From contig NC_135361.1 in NCBI RefSeq assembly GCF_051622035.1, positions 24,421,205-24,485,204 of the forward strand: a DNA stretch of 64,000 bases. Reading direction: 5' to 3'. Positions 1 through 11,720 of this stretch are shown here, one piece after another. Source of the stretch: Arctopsyche grandis (Eukaryota; Arthropoda; Insecta; Trichoptera; Hydropsychidae). Position 1 is the first letter of the stretch; the number at the start of each line of letters is the position of its first letter. Below the pieces are notes generated by a model. The model had not been told where the DNA came from and did no database searches. It saw nothing but the letters and a program-made list of their open reading frames with translations. The position numbers and the translations under genes are program-made.

Positions 1-1165
1 CATAAGCTCCTTATTAACAAAATACCAAACTACCTAATTCTCATCATCAAATCGTATCTAACACGTAGAAAGCTAGTGGTTAGCGTAAATAATGAATTAT
101 CGTCTCCAAAAATAATCGCAGCTGGCGTTCCGCAGGGGAGCTTGCTTGCCCCACTCTTGTTCTCCATATATATAAATGACATACCTATTCCAAAAAACTG
201 TCACATAGCCCTATATGCAGATGATACCGCTTGCTTCACAAGTAGCAAAAAACCAGACACTTTCTTAAAAATCTTGAATTTGCAATTAAAACAATGACTG
301 AACACTTCACCAAGTGGAAAATTCAAATTAATCAAACCAAAACAGACGCCATATTCTTTAGTGTTAGAAAGCATAAGCCAAGTTCAGATCTGAAAATCCC
401 CTCTGGATAAAGTCTGAAATGGCAGTCAGTAATAAAATATTAAGGAGTAACGTTTGATAAAAGAATGAGATGGGCACCTCACATTGAGGCAGCGAAATGC
501 AAGGCGATGCGGGGTATATCCTCAATATATCCAATATTTAATCGCCATAGTTCTTTATCAACGCTAAATAAAATAAAATTATATCGCGCGCTCATATTAC
601 CATTATTAACCTATGCTTCACCTGTATGGAATAACGCCTCGAATACTAACCTTTCCAAGCTCCAAGTAATACAAAATAAATTCCTAAAAATAATTTATAA
701 TACGCCCATATATACTAACCTGAAAAAACTGCATGCCATATACATATAATATTCCGTTTGTTACAGACATTACTAACAAACTAACCAGTAGATTTTATGA
801 CAGAATCACTAATAACCATACTAACACACTTGTGAAGAGTCTCGGTGATTACAACAAAATGTCTATACCCTTCAGGTATAAACACAGATTACCTAAGCAC
901 AATCTGCTTTAGGTCATCGACTTTAGAGAGTCTTTAATTAATATTATGTATTAGATGTATTATTTTAAATTGGTTTTTGAGCTCTTTTTCCTATAATGCT
1001 TTAGATTAACATCAGAATAATATAATACCGTGATTACTAACCAAATTAAATTAAATTGTAAAATAGAAAATGATCAGTAGATCAGTAGCTATTAAAATAG
1101 ATATAAGATGTATTGTGAACATAATTTCGTAATAATAAAAAGCATTTAAAAATCAAAAAACAACA
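1..1165 (+). pseudogene. Jockey-like LINE, 3' fragment of reverse transcriptase plus 3'UTR
   Basis: The left edge enters a non-LTR retrotransposon RT. The open stretch from base 1 to 297 carries AGVPQGS, LLFSIYINDIP and the catalytic YADD box (LYADDTA), the arrangement of Jockey-clade RTs. The frame is then broken: a stop at 295-297, another near 408, and a shift before 465. Reading resumes at 465-749 with the RT C-terminal region (LPLLTYASPVWNNA, LQVIQNKFLKIIYN). Past 750 only 3'UTR-like AT-rich sequence remains, ending in an A-rich tail near 1150. The same 3'UTR recurs on the minus strand at 12564-12826 and as a diverged copy at 59140-59460. It is dead, and it sits between readable exon 5 of the channel gene and its missing C-terminal exons, so it is probably intronic there. 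Confidence 0.85.
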
Positions 1166-1603
1166 AAAGAGAAATTTACATACCTCCAATTCATCCCGCT
1201 TAAAATTTTAGTCGTTTTGGACATTCAATACTAATAAACGTCAACGTCCCAAAAATGCTTGCATTTTTAAACGTATTTATTACGATTATTTTTCACCATT
1301 GAACTATCGGAAGCGATTTAAATTTCTATCTAAACCGATCGGAAGAATGTAGGAATATTGCCTGAACCATTTTCGAAGTGAAACATTTAAAAGCCTTGTA
1401 AAAATAAACGAATTCCAGACTACCTAATCCACAATACGAAATTTGCATCGATTTTTATTGCAATAATATGCCAATAAAATATATTCCAGTAATTGCTGGT
1501 GGCGAAATTTTGATGATTTACTGGTAAATTGGTAAACCGATAAACCAGTAATCCAATACCTATTTTTGATCACACCTCGGATTAAATAAAATTTAAAACT
1601 CAC

Positions 1604-2893
1604 GTTTGAAATGAAATAATACGCAATTGCAAAATTGAATCACAAAGCGTATTTCACAATCCTGTACACAATTTAAAAACGTATAATATTCGAAATATTT
1701 CAATTTTTTTTCACCCTCGAAATAGCACTTTCTATAAAGTGGAGATAGAGAATACAGTGATGCATCTGTAGACAGCTTTTTCGGTGTAATGGAAAATGAA
1801 GTTTGTTTTTTCATTGGTATTGAAGCAAACGTTGAAGACATCACACTTTGCAAAGGAGAACCTATAAGTACCTAAATATACGAAACAAGATTTATTTTTA
1901 ACCATACCTCAATTATGATTTTAATCAAATAAATAATATATGAAAATACCCTGAATCCAAACCGACTTCCGTCACATTCTGGTTGAGATTCACTTTCATT
2001 TAAGTACAAATGGACCGTTAAACCGAAATCTTCACCGACTCCAAAAGTTCGACTTGGATACGTAACCAAATTGTCGTAATTCAAATCGTACTGATTTTCC
2101 GGTGTCCATTTGTATATGCTGGAATTTTCATGGATCGAGCGACGCTTTTCTTTCCTCAAATGAGTACTGTAAAAATTTTACTACATTCAAGACGCGTCAG
2201 ATATTTAGTAAAAAATAAACAGTGTCAACTTCTTACAGCATATTGAAACCGTAACACATTCCATTATTGGTGAAAATTGGATCAAATAAGTCCTGGCAAC
2301 AATCGAAAGTTTCTACCACTTTACCAGTGATGGACATCCATGAACAATACTTGAGAATTTCATTACAAGTTGGAGTACTCTAATTACAGCCAAACAAAAG
2401 TCATCCATTAAAACATCTATTCAACATCGTTGTATGTATAATATATTAAAACTATCTCACATTGTGTAAGAACTCAATGATTTTGTCATCTTCTGAATGA
2501 GGAGTTCCGTCAGGCAACGAAAAGTTTGGTGGTGGCATTTGGTCACATACCAAAGACGCGGCAAATAATAAAGTCCTTAAAATTATGCAATATTATTGAA
2601 GGAAATCATTAATTTAATCTTACATACATATGTCACTGTTTTATATTTTCATACGGATCTGTGATATTTATAATTTCCATGTATGACTTTTTGATTGTGT
2701 TTTCAGGACAGATAATGACTTTCGGAAATGGCACATCGTAAGTCGCTGTATATTCATTATCAAAGATTACAATAAATGGAACTTCAGACCACTGGTAAAC
2801 GAAGCTTTTAACAATAATTGTACAAATTATGATGCTGAGTAGGCAAATGAAAGCCCATATGATTCGTTCCACTGGCGCTTTAGAAGTTTCCAT
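1604..2893 (-). CDS. DEG/ENaC (pickpocket-type) sodium channel subunit, C-terminus off window
   Basis: Amiloride-sensitive cation channel family, plasma membrane. Five coding exons join in frame with GT/AG borders: 2637-2893, 2461-2575, 2237-2379, 1950-2166 and 1604-1871 (about 333 residues). The start ATG is at 2893. Residues about 12-33 form TM1 (IIWAFICLLSIIIC), followed by the family's post-TM1 motif (FPKVIICPEN). The ectodomain shows the CC..FDPIFTNNGMCYGFN block typical of ppk proteins, then GFRVLIGSP (family GFKVLxHSP) across the exon 4/5 junction, then a Cys-rich segment (YTFLNCVQDCE, FCNCVLFHF). The exon 5 acceptor is the TTTAG before 1871; the AG ten bases further in would break the frame. 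The family is usually 450-600 residues; the rest of the ectodomain, TM2 and the degenerin GxS filter are not seen before the LINE fragment at 1-1165 and are presumably off window. Which ppk subtype is unknown. Confidence 0.82.
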
Positions 2894-2974
2894 TATATAC
2901 CTGTAATTTTTACAGGATTTTTAGTAAATCTGATGTATAATAAAAAAAATAATAATAAATAAAGTTAAAAAAAT

Positions 2975-3440
2975 AAATAATAATAATAATATTTAATTAA
3001 TTAATCAATTTAATGTCTTTTAAGGCGGTCGGTGACGTAGTTCCATCCATCGAACATAAAGTGAAGAGTTAAAATGAGAAGACGCGGCAGCAAGAAGACG
3101 ATAAAAATACACGAAGACGTAGAGAGGCCGCTCTCATCCTGAGAATGGCCTCAAAGTGAGGCACGTTCCCTTCCACAAACCTAGCCTGAAGAGAGCACAG
3201 TAGCAGTTGTTATATTTAACCTATATCTTCCTCTTCGTCTCCCGCTTGTGTCTGGTCCATAGTTCTCCAGTATAGAGGCTAGTACAAAAGGACATACATA
3301 ATTGTCACTTAACCTCTACACTGGAGTGGTAAAACCGTCTTGCCAGCATATTAGCTATTATACAAATAGCTCTCTATAATGGAATAATGATTATAATAAG
3401 ATGATATTAAATCAGTGATTAAGTGTTTCGTAAAACATTC
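2975..3440. other. Unassigned GC-richer segment upstream of the channel gene
   Basis: Roughly 3020-3350 is less AT-rich than its surroundings and has no open frame of note. It holds runs such as CTTCCTCTTCGTCTCCCGC and CCTCTACACTGGAG. It could be upstream sequence of the channel gene or a decayed repeat; I cannot decide. Confidence 0.3.
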
Positions 3441-3443
3441 CAT

Positions 3444-4010
3444 TGTTTTTTTTTTAATTAGATAATTTCAAAAGTTTATGCCCGTTTACCCTTTTAAAAT
3501 CAGGCATGACCTTATCATCCAACATCATCATCATCATCTACCTACAGCCATCCACCATCCACTGCTGGATGAAGGCCTCTCCAACACGCTTTCACTTCTA
3601 ATTTCGTCTACCCATTTACCCTACGGTCTTCCTTTTAACCTTTTGCATTCTTTCAGGTACCATTATAGCACTTCTTTCGTCCATTCATATAGCCACGTGG
3701 CTCGCCCACTGCCATTTCATTCTCTTCACTCTATCCACTATATCCAATACTCTTGTTATACTTCTCACCCACGTGTTTCATTTCCTGTCTTTCCTCGCTA
3801 TGCCAAGCATACAACGTACCGTATTTCTTTGAATGGATTGGACTTTGTGTAGCAACTTGGCGTTCAATGTATAAGTTTCACATCCATACGTCATCACTGG
3901 GAAAACACATTGATTGAAGATCGTTTTCTTCAGGCAGAGTGGAAATTTAGATTTAAAAACCGCATTCATTCGTCCAAATGCAATCCATCCTAATTTCATA
4001 CATTTCTTTA
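3444..4010 (-). pseudogene. LINE (endonuclease-RT type) C-terminal fragment, copy 1
   Basis: On the minus strand, 3999-3778 reads as an RT C-terminal segment (CVFPVMTYGCETYTLNAK, LLHKVQSIQRNTVRCMLGI, ARKDRK). Past a stop, the usual tail (WVDEIR, then a decayed VGEAFIQQW block near 3540-3580) follows. A T-run at 3447-3458 is the poly(A) tail read in reverse. Stops and shifts make it dead. Related pieces lie at 11085-11720 (minus) and 61519-61865 (plus). Confidence 0.78.
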
Positions 4011-4284
4011 TTTTTTCTTCATTACTACAATCGAGCCTTCATCCAATATATGAACTTATTATTACAAAATTAAATTCACACAATATTTTTAACTTAGTTT
4101 TGTGCCCGTTGCTTTTTCATCGGGTGGTTTCGGAAAGAAATCAGATATACATGAATAATATATGTATGTATATAAAAACGACTGGGATGTACATATGTAT
4201 GTAGGTATGTTTGCATATGACGAGTGCATCGAAAAGTATGGAGATTTCAATAAAACTAATTTGAGAATGAATTAATTTAAAATT

Positions 4285-4450
4285 TCGATTTCCATTCCGA
4301 TTCCTATTCCAATACCGGTTCCGGTTCCGATTGCGATTCCGATTTCCGATTCCTATTTTAATTCCCGATCCTGACTTTCGCTCCCGATCCCGACTTTGGT
4401 TCCGATTTCGGTTCCAACTTCAGATACGATTACGATTACGACGACAATTG
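4285..4450. repeat. Degenerate GATTCC hexamer repeat
   Basis: About 160 bases are built from imperfect copies of CGATTC/CCGATT (for example TTCCGATTGCGATTCCGATT), ending in GATTACGATTACGACGAC. It is a simple-sequence tract with no coding sense. A short related run is at 60300-60330. Confidence 0.85.
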
Positions 4451-4496
4451 TTGTTGTTTATTATTATTACTACATATATATGTATGTACATATAAC

Positions 4497-4560
4497 CAGT
4501 GGCGGCTCGTGCATAGTAGCTGTGACGCTGCAGCATCCTCAGAAAAATTATCAAAAATAT
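4497..4560 (+). mobile_element. Isolated CAGTGGCGGCTCGT element end
   Basis: The string CCAGTGGCGGCTCGT at 4498-4512 matches the left end of the 17415-17638 element and one at 60004. No opposite end was found nearby, so this is a truncated hAT-like terminus. Confidence 0.5.
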
Positions 4561-4569
4561 TATTAAATT

Positions 4570-4930
4570 CGCATTTGTTTGCGTCGTATCTTCGAGTCAA
4601 TATTGTCACAGTATAACGTTTCCGATAATATTAATATGCACATTACAACACTTTCGTTAGTACGGGTGCACTCACCACTATGGCGACACGTCACGTGTGA
4701 ATATTTCTACAATGGCAAAAGAAAACTGGTTCTGCTTGATACATTTCGGTTACATGTACTGTTGTATAATATGAATAGGTCGTATCGGTTGCAGCTATTT
4801 AGGATTCGTCGCATACGGATTAAAAAACATATGAATTTGTCCATATAGAATGTGCTAAAGATTATTTTTCGTACTGCTGTTGACGTACAGTTCCTGGTAT
4901 GTGCTGTGCTAGTATGAATGAACCTTAAAA
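4570..4930 (-). mobile_element. MITE family X, copy 1
   Basis: Read from 4926 downward it starts AAGGTTCATTCATACTAGCA and shows blocks that recur in order in copy 2 at 12486-13607: CAGTACGAAAAAT, ATATGGACAAATTCATATG, CAGTACATGTAACCGAAATG and CGAAGATACGACGC. It has no coding capacity. The inner end near 4570 is diverged. Confidence 0.65.
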
Positions 4931-6130
4931 TATCATATACGTACTTAAATCCGTGCAAACTGCCTTTTTCCATAAAATTCATTGTTCCATCGATTAAATA
5001 TCTCAAATAGTTACAGCTTTCAACTATTTCTAATTTGGAATTTTCTGATTTTACGGCATTTTCTTTTATTGCTTCCTTTTTATTGTGTACACCCTTTGTC
5101 TGGATATCGACGAATATAGTCGAAGGATGCAGCTTTTGATTGTCGAAAGTGGTCCACAAGTCATTTCTGACACAGGATACTTTTCTGACTTCTCTCCTAA
5201 CGTCAAAACACGTCTAAATTTGAATCTGATATATAAGAAACATTGAAAAATATTACAGATTGGATCTTACCGCATTTTACGACTCGATAATGTTCCAAAC
5301 ACCCGAAACATTCGATTATGGCTCAATTTATCGTACGTGCTTTCTTTTATCTTCATTATATATTGTCTAATGGATTATACTGAATACTTACTTTGACCAA
5401 TATGTATTCAGAGCTTGTTAGAATTGAATGGGAATCACTCAGTGAAATTAATGATTTTATCTTCAAATTGGTTGTAAGTCAATCGGACGCTAGTGTGTAA
5501 TCCCAAATTGTACTTAAAATCGAATGCTTTGTAAATAAATAATGACCGTGTGTGTTATTTAACTTATTAGTCGAAGGATTCCAATCGATATTTCTAATTT
5601 GATTAATGTATTACGAAACATATGTATATGATTGTAATATTTTAATTGTAGGTAATGATGTTGATTATGTGTAATGTCATTAAGAAGGTGGAAGGAGATG
5701 GGTTAGGTTTAATTAAAAAAAATGGTATTATATTAACCTTAATCTTTATTTGCATTTGCTATATCATGCATTACGTAATAACACTGTCGATATCACCTAT
5801 CCTTGTAAGAAAAATGAGTATATACTATAGAATAATCACATATGCAATATTCTTTATCCAGCCATATAATATATACCCAATTTTTTTACAAGAATTATAA
5901 TAATTAATTTATTCTATTATTTACAATGAGTTTTTGTTTAAGAAACAGTTTGTCATGTATACTGTTTGATGTAAAAATGTTTATCATTAAGATGTTGAAA
6001 CAATTTCGTATACGAATGCGTTGGAAAAATATAAAACTATTGCGATTTTCCTTCTCGACTAAAAAAATCGCACTAGATTATTCAAAGAAAAACAAATGAT
6101 AATTTTGAATACGAATTTTTAATTCATTTT
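4931..6130. other. Intergenic, includes the downstream flank of capa-A
   Basis: No supported gene. Short open frames at 4931-5159 (minus) and 5655-5900 (plus) lack recognisable motifs. From about 5808 to 5925 the sequence resembles 19550-19670 (GTAAGAAAAATGAGTATATA versus a close variant), so the CAPA duplication carried at least 250 bases of 3' flank. Confidence 0.6.
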
Positions 6131-6167
6131 TTTTTCAAATAAAAGCGTAATCATTTGAGGTGGAATG

Positions 6168-6173
6168 TTTATT
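6168..6173 (-). promoter_or_regulatory. capa: capa-A poly(A) signal
   Basis: AATAAA on the minus strand, 12 bases beyond the stop codon. The identical context (CCCACTAATAAAC) is kept at 19833-19838 in capa-B. Confidence 0.6.
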
Positions 6174-6185
6174 AGTGGGATTCGT

Positions 6186-8056
6186 TCATTGTGATTGTCT
6201 CTTCTGTCTGACTTGGGGCTCCTCTGCGATTTCGGACTTTTCCAATTGGTCGTCGTCTATTTGAATCTCGTCTGATTCCCGTCCTAGACGAGGGGTGAAA
6301 TCTCTAGGGGAGGAAACTTCTGAAATTTACGAAACTCGCATTAGCGAATCGAAAATTAGCATATTAGTGATGAATACATAGTCAATGCCGTACCTCTGAG
6401 AGCTATCATGGTCCAGGGCTCGTCCTCGTCAAAACCTTCAACATTTTTCTTCGAGAACCTTCCTAATCTAGGTCCAAACCACATTCCACTGGTTGCTTCT
6501 CCATTGGACCTCTTCCCACCACTCTGTTCGTAAAAGGCTCGACCGACCCTAGGGAAAGGGATGAGACCTTGACGTTTCATCTCGTTATGATAATCTGCAA
6601 ATTTATGCACGTTAGAAAAATATTCATCAGCATCAAGTCAGATCTGTAAAATAGAAAATACCGGGATAGTCTTCCGGTGAAAAGCGCCACGTTTTCTCGG
6701 GTTGGGATCGTCCTACGCGCGGCTGTGAAATTAATCCCGAATTTTTTCCTCTGCTTCCTCTCGGAAATCCTAGGGTGAATTTCAAATACATGTACAAAAA
6801 AAAATCAATCCGACCGTCCTAGATTAGAGTGAGGTTCAAAGGACTTTTTATCTCGTCCTTTTGTTGCAGAAAGTTAACCATTGTTTCAATGATAGGAAGT
6901 AACAAACGTAAACGAGATACAAAAGTTTCGAACACTTTCCACGCCTATAGATAGGCATAAATATAAATTCAAAAAATATATATTTCGCACACTTTAATAC
7001 AATTAATAATTCAAATAATATCACTGAAACATTCATGCTTTATATTAGAATGCTATTTATTAAAAAATGAAATGGTGTAATACAAATAAATCCTCGATAA
7101 AACAATGTCTTTTCGAATACAGTCGAAATGTATCGAATATGAAAATAGTTTTAAACAATTTTGGCCATATTAAACGTGTGTGATTTTCATATGACGAGAA
7201 TGATGATGAAATACGTACTTGTGTAATCTAGAACTGGATATAGCCACGATTGTGAACGACCAACTCTAGGAAATGGGTATAGTCCTAAAGTACCGCTACG
7301 TTTATCTTCATTATTTGTAGGCAAACCTGTCCGAAAATTCAATTGTGAATAATTATAAATAAATATAATACGGCTATTTTTGATAAAGGGTTCGGCGAAA
7401 GTTCACTGTGAGAACGTAGGAAAAGTTTTTACTCCTTTGGCATCGATAAGCTCGTCCTTTATTCGAGATATGCTTTTCACGTGAAAGCTTTTTAGCAACC
7501 TTTTTTTATTGGTCAGAGGTGAAAAAAACCCGTTCAATTCTTATGATTCTTTGATAAAGCGAATATCATTCATGAATGTAAAGTTACATCGATAAAAAAC
7601 GTGCCTTACGAATACTAAACATTAAAGATATGTATGTTTGTATGTATATATGTAGGAAATATTATAAAAAGTATTTTCCAATCGTCAAAAATTTCTATGA
7701 AATAAGTTTTCACTATAGGCTCAACAAAGCTATGAAAATTGTAGGGATTCAGTAAACTTTTAACAACGCAATTTCATAAATTTTAGAACTGACCCAACAA
7801 CTTTTGGGCTCGGGTCAAATGGTTCCATTCTATTTGAAATCAATCTGTCTGTAAGAATTATCTAAATATTTATTTTATCATTTTTTATGTTTCAATTTAA
7901 TCTTAAATTTAGCATAATATATTATATTTCAATTAAAAAATATTAAAATCCTAAAAGAAATGTAACATATGTGTGAAAAATTTTAATGAACTCACCCGAA
8001 ATTAAGATAGCAGATGTGGTTAAAAAAAGTACGAGGACTGCATTGAAGAAAATCAT
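6186..8056 (-). CDS. capa: CAPA neuropeptide precursor, copy A (periviscerokinins, tryptopyrokinin, pyrokinin)
   Basis: Secreted prepropeptide processed into amidated peptides; in insects CAPA-PVKs act on Malpighian tubules and visceral muscle, PRL-amides on pyrokinin receptors. Five exons join in frame: 7996-8056, 7219-7326, 6662-6769, 6394-6594, 6186-6319 (203 residues). Exon 1 is almost entirely a signal peptide (MIFFN, hydrophobic to residue 20). Mature candidates: SGTLGLYPFPRV-GR after KR (about residues 31-44); NSGLISQPRV-GR (66-77), unusual in having SQ before PRV; QGLIPFPRV-GR after KR (101-111); SNGEATSGMWFGPRL-GR after KR (122-138), the tryptopyrokinin; and DFTPRL-GR (166-173). Each ends in G plus basic residue, so all can be amidated. 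Every intron interrupts a codon after its first base, so exons 2-4 are symmetrical and could be skipped or deleted without frame loss. The ATG was chosen for the signal peptide; a longer frame from 8267 is a shadow. Confidence 0.95.
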
Positions 8057-8194
8057 CACGAAAATGGATGATACTATCAGATGATTGCAGGTGGCGTGAA
8101 TTCGTGTACGATTTTATCTCGGGGAGGGAAAGCTCAACTGTTGATTGTGTGAGAGTTTGTGGAAAACTGTGAGCGTGTGGGGAAAATCGGTCCA

Positions 8195-8257
8195 TTTTAT
8201 ACCGCCGTACACAGCCTCCGACACAGGAAATTGACGATTGTATACCTGTGACGCAAA
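8195..8257 (-). promoter_or_regulatory. capa: capa-A core promoter and shared upstream box
   Basis: On the minus strand a TATAAAA box occupies 8201-8195, about 140 bases before the ATG. Upstream lie two blocks also present before capa-B: one around ACAGGAAATT (8222-8231) and TTTGCGTCACAGGT (8257-8244), which contains a bZIP/CRE-like GCGTCA core. Conservation while the surroundings diverged suggests function; factor identity is inference. Confidence 0.6.
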
Positions 8258-8269
8258 ACGCACACACGT

Positions 8270-11080
8270 TTAATCTGTTTTGTCTACCATATTGCCTTCA
8301 TAAATTGCACCAACTTTAAAATTTAATCAGATATTAAATCAATTAAGGAAATTGGATACATTTCAATAGATGAAAGGAAAATCGGATCTTTAAGTTCGAA
8401 TGTGTGTCATTGTTTGTACAATGGAACGATTCCATTATTAAGGGCGACCTTTCTGAATACAATTAATTAATTAAAAAACTTATATATATAAGAGCTAAAA
8501 ATAACCATTGATCCAATTTTGTAAAGGTTGATAAAAATAAATTATTACATAGACTAAGTGTCTTACAGTGCCTTTTCACATCACACGAGACAACAAGATT
8601 ATATATGGCTAACACATTGGTCACCAAATCAAATATGACACACTCGTTCAGAGCTGGATTTCATATATACACACATATATATGTAAGTAAATATTTTATA
8701 TAAATAAATATAATTTTGTTTCATTGAATATGTATATTGACATGTGCTTTATGTTTAAATATAGACGGATTTTTCTTGCTTGTTTTCCAAAGTAAATAAG
8801 GCTTTGCAAGTGATTGAAGTTGAGCCCTAATTTAATTTCGCATTATTTCACCCCCCGTCTCATATCACCCAGAGGCTCTGTCTAATTAATTGTTTGATGT
8901 CTCAGTGGTGTAGCGATGAAAGTTGTATCTTTTTTAAATGTACCTAATTGGTATGTATGAAATACATAGTAAGCAGGTTGCAATGATGATAAGTTTTATC
9001 CAATATTTCTTGTAATTTTTATCCAATATATTGGATAAAAATTATTATGATTAAAAATATACATACATATATAACATGTTCTTAAAACTCATTTAATATA
9101 TGTAAGTATGTATGTATTATAGATTAATTGGTGATTGACTTTCAAACTTTATTGAAAAGGTAATTGAAGTTACACAAAGACCTTAAAATAAAAATGTATT
9201 TTTGTATGTAGTAATTTCATGTAGTAAGTAATTTTAATTGTATGTAGTAAGTAATTTTAATTGTATGTAGTAAGCAATTTTTTTTTTAAATATAATAAAT
9301 TTTCGTATTTGAAGTCTTATTACGTCTCAATATACATACATATGTATATGCAGGGCAGTAGAAAGATAATCCGGGCCCCGGTTCAAATTTGAAAATCCAG
9401 GACCCAGCGTTAAATAATAGTTTCATTTAAAAAAAATAATAGTGTCATACATGAAATAAAAATTGAAAATATAAAATTATATAACGTAAAAAAACCGTAA
9501 AATATCAATTAGTAGGTAATAATGTATTTAATTTGGAATGATTTTTTCTGTGAGAGCTTTTTAAAATGTCTCTATATATGTATGTATGTACATATGTACA
9601 TACATATATATACATACATACTTCAGATTGATACATGTTTATTATGGGTTAAAATAATCAACATAGAAAACAGTTGAATAATAAAAATGAATTCGTAAAC
9701 GACAAATATTATTAATTTAAAAACTAACTTTGATTTGAAATATTCTAAATACAGTCTACCGTTCATATAACGTATTTTTCTAAAGTCGTAAGACAAACGG
9801 ATACTTTAAACGATTAAAATCAATAATTTATTATTATATTTCTGTTGAATTATTCTAAGAATAGCACGTGCATCACACTTGCAATTTTAAGTAAAAAGTT
9901 TCATAGCAAATTTGCAAATAGGTAAATGTGAAAGATTTTATCTTTATTATCGATGTAAAAATGCACTAATCTCGTACTTTTAACTGTCCACTTGTTACCT
10001 GTTAGAATCGGCCAAGGGTTATTTTACTAATTTGTTTTGGATATTGTGACGATGAAACTGACCATTCTGAACACCAGAACGGATCTTTCCCTAAATTTTA
10101 TCATGTCATAAGTAGGTAAAATCCGTTACTCTAAAACAGTTATACCATTTTGCTTGGTGTCCAAAAAACCTTAAAAATATAAAGGCCAAATAATGCTTTT
10201 ATACTTTTGCTAAAAATGGACATATTATTTGTGGGGGTCCTGGGCCCCCTTCGAAAGCCGAAACCGAAACCTTTTTTAAACCGAAACTTTAAACCGAAAC
10301 CGGTTTTTTAAGGTTTTCTTTAATTTATGTTTTCCTCAAAACTAACAATTATGAATTTAAAATTTCGATGACAAATTAAAAAAAAAATGTGTACATCCAA
10401 ACTTTGAACAACAAAAAAACGGTACAGCACTTAGCTAATACAGCACGTGCTGTATTAGAACTTTATATTCAATGTCTTGCTATTTTGGGTGTACATTAAA
10501 TTTATATATATAAGCAATTCAATTGTAAGCTACAGGGACGACATTTAAGGGGGGGCAGTTGAGATTTGCTACCCTCCTCCCATACTCCCATAGATCTGAC
10601 CAGGCCAGGGATATGTATGGTATTTGATGAAATCTAAATTATTTGTCATTAAAAGTTGTGAGTTATAAGTTTGAAAAAAAAAAAACATTTAACCAGATCT
10701 AAGAAACACGTATTCAAACAATTTGTATGAAAATTATCTACATAGTATATGTATAATGTGAGTCAGTAAAATTGGCATCTCCTTTCCAATCTCTCTTGAA
10801 AATCTCGAGTTATTCACCGTCTTGTGGTTCGCCAATTTCTATAATAAAATTCTGCAAAAATTTCTACATAGATGTCACTGTGGATGATATTTGTATGAAT
10901 TCGCATTGTATAAAATGCTTGTATTAATTGTATTATTGCATTGTATCCGTATTAGTACACTCGTTGCTTTGGAGCGATCTGTAAAAACGAGTGTTCATGT
11001 TCTATGAAAAAAATAAAAATAAAAATATTCTGCGATTAAACTTTAAAAAATTGGAGCCTTTATTATGTATGTACATCACC
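8270..11080. other. Intergenic, repeat-rich, no gene seen
   Basis: No coding sequence recognised. Contents include (GTAT)n/(ATAC)n palindromic tracts (about 9060-9120, 9576-9625), a possible hAT-like left terminus at 9351-9380 (CAGGGCAGTAGAAAGATAAT), a GGGCCC-rich stretch at 10230-10245, and a short CCGAAAC/TTTAAAC repeat at 10258-10305. Confidence 0.6.
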
Positions 11081-11084
11081 ATCA

Positions 11085-11720
11085 TCGTCATTATTCACAG
11101 CTGTTTATCATCCACCGCTGAATAAAAACCTCTCCAACACACTTCCATTCGTCTCTGTTTTGAGCAACTTTCATCTCATTCGACATTTTGATTACAAGGC
11201 TCTTCTATATTTCACTTCGCTCATTGGTCTGACAACATATTATTTTATATCATACATTCTTACGATCATTTTGAAACTTTGTCATTTTGCACGGTTCGGT
11301 TAAGGATAGATATTTAAATCATCTCCGCCAGTAATCGTACAAAAAATAATCGTAATAGACACGTTTAAATATGCTAAAATTTTGATCATCTTGACGTTTA
11401 GTGGTCAGTAACCTTATATATGTATTTCCCTTTCCACCACCCTCTCATTTCGTCAGATTTTAATTTTTTAAACGCCTATAACTTTTTCTTTTTCATACTA
11501 TATCTTATAAAATTTTCATTATTGGGTCTCATTATCTTTCATATATATTTTTACATCACTATTTTTTATGATTTCATCCACCGATTTCCCATGTGGCCTT
11601 CCTTGCACCCTTTTATATTTTCTAGGGTACCATTTGAGCACTTCTTTCATCCATTTATCGTCCGTTCTTCTAGCTACGTGACCCGCCTATTGCCATTTCA
11701 ATTTCTCTACTCTCATATAA
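11085..11720 (-). pseudogene. LINE C-terminal fragment, copy 2 (heavily decayed)
   Basis: The plus strand at 11108-11150 (ATCCACCGCTGAATAAAAAC, then CTCCAACACACTTCC) is a diverged copy of the 3535-3590 segment, i.e. the antisense of the LINE VGEAFIQQW tail. Around 11580-11710 the order of blocks (TGGCCTTCCTTGCACCCTTT, ACCATTTGAGCACTTCTTTC, GCTACGTGACCCGCC) parallels 3625-3720. No intact frame. Confidence 0.65.

Noticed and set aside
1604-1871. Apparent one-base frameshift at the exon 4/5 junction of the DEG/ENaC gene
   Set aside because: It arises only if the inner AG near 1862 is used. The acceptor at TTTAG before 1871 keeps the frame and restores the family GFRVLIGSP motif.
3478-3852. Plus-strand 124-codon frame with a His-rich start
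   Set aside because: It is the antisense of a decayed LINE C-terminus.
7992-8267. 91-codon minus-strand open frame over capa-A exon 1
   Set aside because: It is in a different frame from the signal peptide that splices correctly to exon 2; it is a shadow covering the 5'UTR and promoter.
9576-9625. CRISPR-like repeat array
   Set aside because: Simple tetranucleotide microsatellite without spacers, in a eukaryotic genome.
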